Position numbers and translations under genes: made by a program. Source: Chara braunii (lineage: Eukaryota; Streptophyta; Charophyceae; Charales; Characeae). Taken from it: a stretch of DNA of 33,738 bases. Within the stretch, counting starts at the first letter, position 1; every line of letters starts with the position of its first letter. Below are positions 31,135 through 33,738 of the stretch, one piece after another. The notes under the pieces were generated by a model. The model was not told the DNA's origin and made no database searches. It saw only the letters and a list, made by a program, of their open reading frames with translations. The DNA lies in assembly GCA_003427395.1 (NCBI GenBank), contig BFEA01000007.1:330556-364293 (forward strand). Reading direction: 5' to 3'.

Positions 31135-31135
31135 A
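30467..31135. repeat. complex of hairpin units between (GA)n tracts
   Basis: (GA)n lies at 30467-30503, 30834-30863 and 31087-31132. The 137-bp unit 30504-30640 recurs at 30864-31000 (period 360, about 97% identical). An 89-bp unit at 30655-30743 recurs at 30757-30845 (period 102) across an N at 30750. The units contain hairpins with arms GGGTGTGTTGTTTTCG and CGAACACAACACACCC; the longest is 30942-31010, about 32-bp arms around a 5-nt loop. The outermost segments (CTCATTATGCCTGTACAG and GTACAGCCATAATGAAGG) are also mutually inverted. Confidence 0.88.
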
Positions 31136-31417
31136 ACACAAAATAACACTTGGAGAATTCAAATTGAGACCATGCCAAGTTGGATGCGGGGCGCACAGAA
31201 AAGATGTCTGCCCAATAGAGGGGCAGAGGACGAAAGTGGTGTGTCAGCCTCTGATGTCCATAGCACACTGCAGGCAGTGCAGGGCGTATAGCAAAGTTGC
31301 CGATGGCTCAAACAGGGGCAAAAACAGGGGCAAAAACAGAAACCCAGGGTGATTCGTTGTGCCCCCATGATTTAGGATTATCGGACAAAATACCCCAACT
31401 TCTATTTGCCCATGAAT
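31136..31417. other. no recognisable feature
   Basis: Base composition is closer to 50% GC than the preceding 20 kb. A short direct repeat CAGGGGCAAAAA lies at 31313 and 31325. Confidence 0.5.
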
Positions 31418-31597
31418 TTAAACCACCACTGGCAGTGCTTCGAAAATTTGCAGACACATGCATGCATGACATCGCATGCTGTGACGTGCTGGGATGAGTG
31501 TGCCTAGGGTGCTGACATAAATTCATTCAAATGGACGCCTCAAGGCACTGTAGCAATAGCTAGCAGCTTGCACGTCGTCACCTCCGGAAGTCAAATG

Positions 31598-31808
31598 GTT
31601 TAACCCCCCAGTACTTGGCCCAGCTATCGATGCTGAGCCTGGAATGCCCATGCGCGCCGATTTTTGCCGAAGCGCCGGGGTACCGTTTTGAAATTGTTTG
31701 GCTGGCGCTTCCAGCCATTGAGGTCAGGTACCCTGAAGCCCTAAAGGCGCGGCTCGTTAACGGGAAAGTGCCACGGCCGATAGCTGGGCCAAGTACTGGT
31801 GGTTTCAT
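31598..31808. mobile_element. short inverted-repeat element with AAACCACCAGTAC ends, copy 1
   Basis: 31602-31627 and 31778-31805 are reverse complements over about 26-28 bp with one mismatch (CCCCCCAGTACTTGGCCCAG and its complement). They enclose about 150 bp of GC-rich sequence. No target duplication is visible. A 199-codon plus frame (31615-32214) passes through it without a recognised domain. Confidence 0.7.
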
Positions 31809-32737
31809 TGCGCGCACACAGACCCACAAAACCGCCAGGCTGAGCACGTTACTCAGTGCACCTCAGATGAGTTTGCAGCCTGTAGGGGGTATGTTTATGG
31901 GCAGGTCAGGTCTTTCCACCGTTGGGCGACCTGTCTACAACACCGAAACGGTAATTAAATGCAAAGAGTGTGAATTTTTTTTGAAGGCAGCATTCAGAGG
32001 GTGGCAGGGAGCCGAACTTGAGCGGAGGACAGGTCACATATCATTTTGTGCATCCCCCCTCAACACAGCAGTTTGCGCGATGTTCAGTCAGACTCTTACT
32101 TGCCAGGTTACGTGGTTAAGGCCATGGCGCTTCAGGCCTGGGCCGGTAGTGAGTTTCAAAGACCACAATGAAACGAAACAGTACCCGGCTCGCGGGCCTT
32201 GGAATATAATATAGCTTCGTGAACTTATGGCTTATGTGAACTGGTGGTTTAGAAAACAGAACAACACACAGGGTCAAGGCGCATGCACGTGCGTCATTTC
32301 ACATGTGGCAGTTAGGCTCAGGGGCAAAGGTCCACTGACTGGCAACTTGAAGAGTGTTGGATTATAAGCACATAATATGGAGAAAAGCATGATATCAGTA
32401 CTGAACTTTTACCTCTCCTCAACCATGTCCAGACACACGCACTAAGTCCTGTCCACTTCGATACTGGGACCTTGTCCCCGGCATGGTCTGCAAATAGAGA
32501 GAGAGTGTCTACTTTGGCGATTTTTCGTGCTCAGCATGTTTGCCAAAAGGGCAAACAAGGGCGCTGTCACAGTTTCAGTTTCAAAAATTAATGCAGTTCA
32601 GTCACGATTTCACGAATGTCGTGCCAAACTCCTTGGTGGCAAAAAAAACAAAATGTTCGCGGCAAAAGGACACAATGTCATGTTGCTCTCCCTTCTGCTA
32701 CAAGTACGGCAGGCATTGTTCCAGTTCGGTGTCAGTT

Positions 32738-32931
32738 TGTTAAACCACCAGTACCTGAGCAAAGTTTAGGCGTGTATACGGCCACACTGCAACTTTCGGG
32801 ATGAACAGGCCGGGGGCGCTAGTACAAACTCAATGATTCAGAAGTGGAATTCAAACGGGGCCGTTTTTTTCATTTGGCTGGCTGTATACCCGGCGCAACT
32901 TGCAGGGGTACTGGGTACTGGTGGTTTCAAA
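32738..32931. mobile_element. short inverted-repeat element with AAACCACCAGTAC ends, copy 2
   Basis: TTAAACCACCAGTACC (from 32740) faces GTACTGGTGGTTTCAA (to 32930), 190 bp apart. A second pair of inverted pieces (GTATACGGCC near 32774 and GGCTGTATAC near 32880) lies inside. The interior is unrelated to copy 1 as far as I can see. Confidence 0.6.
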
Positions 32932-33070
32932 TAGCATCATCAGGCTTACACGGAAGTCCCATAACCAATGGGCTAGTACGGGTTAGAGAATATATGTGTG
33001 GCAGTAGAGGGACTCAAATATGCCTTGCAAACACTCGTGATCCCACAACCAATGTTCTATTCATCCCCTG

Positions 33071-33087
33071 CCCCCCCCCCCCCCCCC
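33071..33087. repeat. poly-C run
   Basis: Seventeen C after CCCCTG. The length is likely unreliable. Confidence 0.9.
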
Positions 33088-33261
33088 TAAGTCTCATAAG
33101 AAATATGTCCCCTCCAAAAAATTCAAAGGCTCGGGACTCCTGGAACACAACGGCTGGTGGCACCGGCCAAAAGAGAAAACAATTACTCGGAAAAGTGCAC
33201 CGCTGGTGGTTTGGAAAAGGTTGGCGCACAGTGGATGATCAGGCCAGGGTGTACTGCTGGT

Positions 33262-33738
33262 TTAACACTCTGGGCATGTCGGCCCTTGTGCGTGTTATTG
33301 GTAGCAGCACCCCTTTCAATCACAGACTCAAGTGTATGTATGGAGGGCATCAACATTAATTTACTGCTGACAACAATTTCGTTTCATGTTAAAAGAGGTG
33401 GCAGTTATTTTTATCATTGTTGTAGAGCATTCATATTGGTCTCGTAGCCCTTGCAGCAGTCGTCATCTGATGGCTCGGAACTTGTTGAACTTGGAAGTCG
33501 AACAAATGAGATTTGACTCGCACACTGTCAAGTTGTGTCAGCCCCTATATCGTTCTCTGCTCTATATCCGATTCATTCTCTGCTGCTATCACTTCCTCCT
33601 CCTCCTCCCTTCCTACACCAAGAAGCTGTTGAGTCAGCAGACGTTGAATAGTTGCAATGAGCCCCTCTGAACAAAACTTCACTGCCCACCTACCCACCAA
33701 ACTACACACAGCGTCACCCAAAACACACACACATCTCC
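33262..33738. other. no recognisable feature
   Basis: Mixed-composition DNA with a TCCTCCTCCTCC stretch near 33595 and a CA-rich end. Frames up to 94 codons show no domain. Confidence 0.5.

Noticed and set aside
31615-32214. 199-codon plus-strand frame
   Set aside because: It runs through a short inverted-repeat element and on into AT-rich DNA. No motif was recognised, so openness by chance in higher-GC DNA is adequate.

Overview
This window looks like repeat-rich nuclear DNA from a photosynthetic eukaryote. It is dominated by transposable-element debris, simple repeats and long stretches without open reading frames. Three things point to the green lineage: a decayed insertion of the plastid psbA gene (6866-7088), a spliced COQ10-type START-domain exon (2520-2715, minus strand), and several U6 snRNA-derived sequences. 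A streptophyte alga with a large, repeat-rich genome would fit, but the species cannot be fixed from the sequence. Almost all of the listed open reading frames come from low-complexity tracts; I see no complete protein gene.

Layout. 1-1100: GGGA tract and two short minisatellites. 1.16-4.6 kb: a mosaic of direct and inverted repeats surrounding the COQ10-like exon. 4.6-5.6 kb: AT-rich, with one direct repeat. 5.6-7.3 kb: a tetranucleotide satellite that reads GATT in its left half and AATC in its right half, with the psbA fragment inside the right half between 66-bp direct repeats. 7.3-10.3 kb: a small hairpin, a polypurine tract, CT and GGCGAT repeats. 10.3-12.56 kb: anonymous AT-rich DNA.

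12.565-20.99 kb and 23.685-30.45 kb are two diverged, collinear copies of one long repeat that ends in a U6 snRNA-like sequence (tandemly doubled in copy 2). Because the two copies align, each serves as an empty-site control for the other. This exposes nested insertions: a 335-339 bp element with GTAGCA-type ends and perfect 8-bp target-site duplications (TSDs), a 498-522 bp foldback family with CAACAGAAAAATTCC ends and apparent 2-bp TSDs (four copies), a 710-bp element with CATACTTG ends and an 8-bp TSD, and a 920-bp element with 22-bp perfect inverted ends.

20.99-21.7 kb, between the two copies, is CT/GT-rich. It holds a sequence gap, two tandem units that join a hairpin to an antisense U6 fragment, a long near-perfect hairpin, and an intact Nextera mate-pair junction adapter (21649-21686). 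That adapter is a laboratory sequence, so contiguity across it cannot be trusted. 30.46-31.13 kb repeats the theme of hairpins between GA tracts. 31.15-33.74 kb has a different base composition and carries eight near-copies of a motif, AAACCACCAGTAC, in both orientations.

The most interesting observations are the U6-bearing long repeat, the sense and antisense U6 chimeras, the 2-bp-TSD foldback family, and the AAACCACCAGTAC motif cluster.
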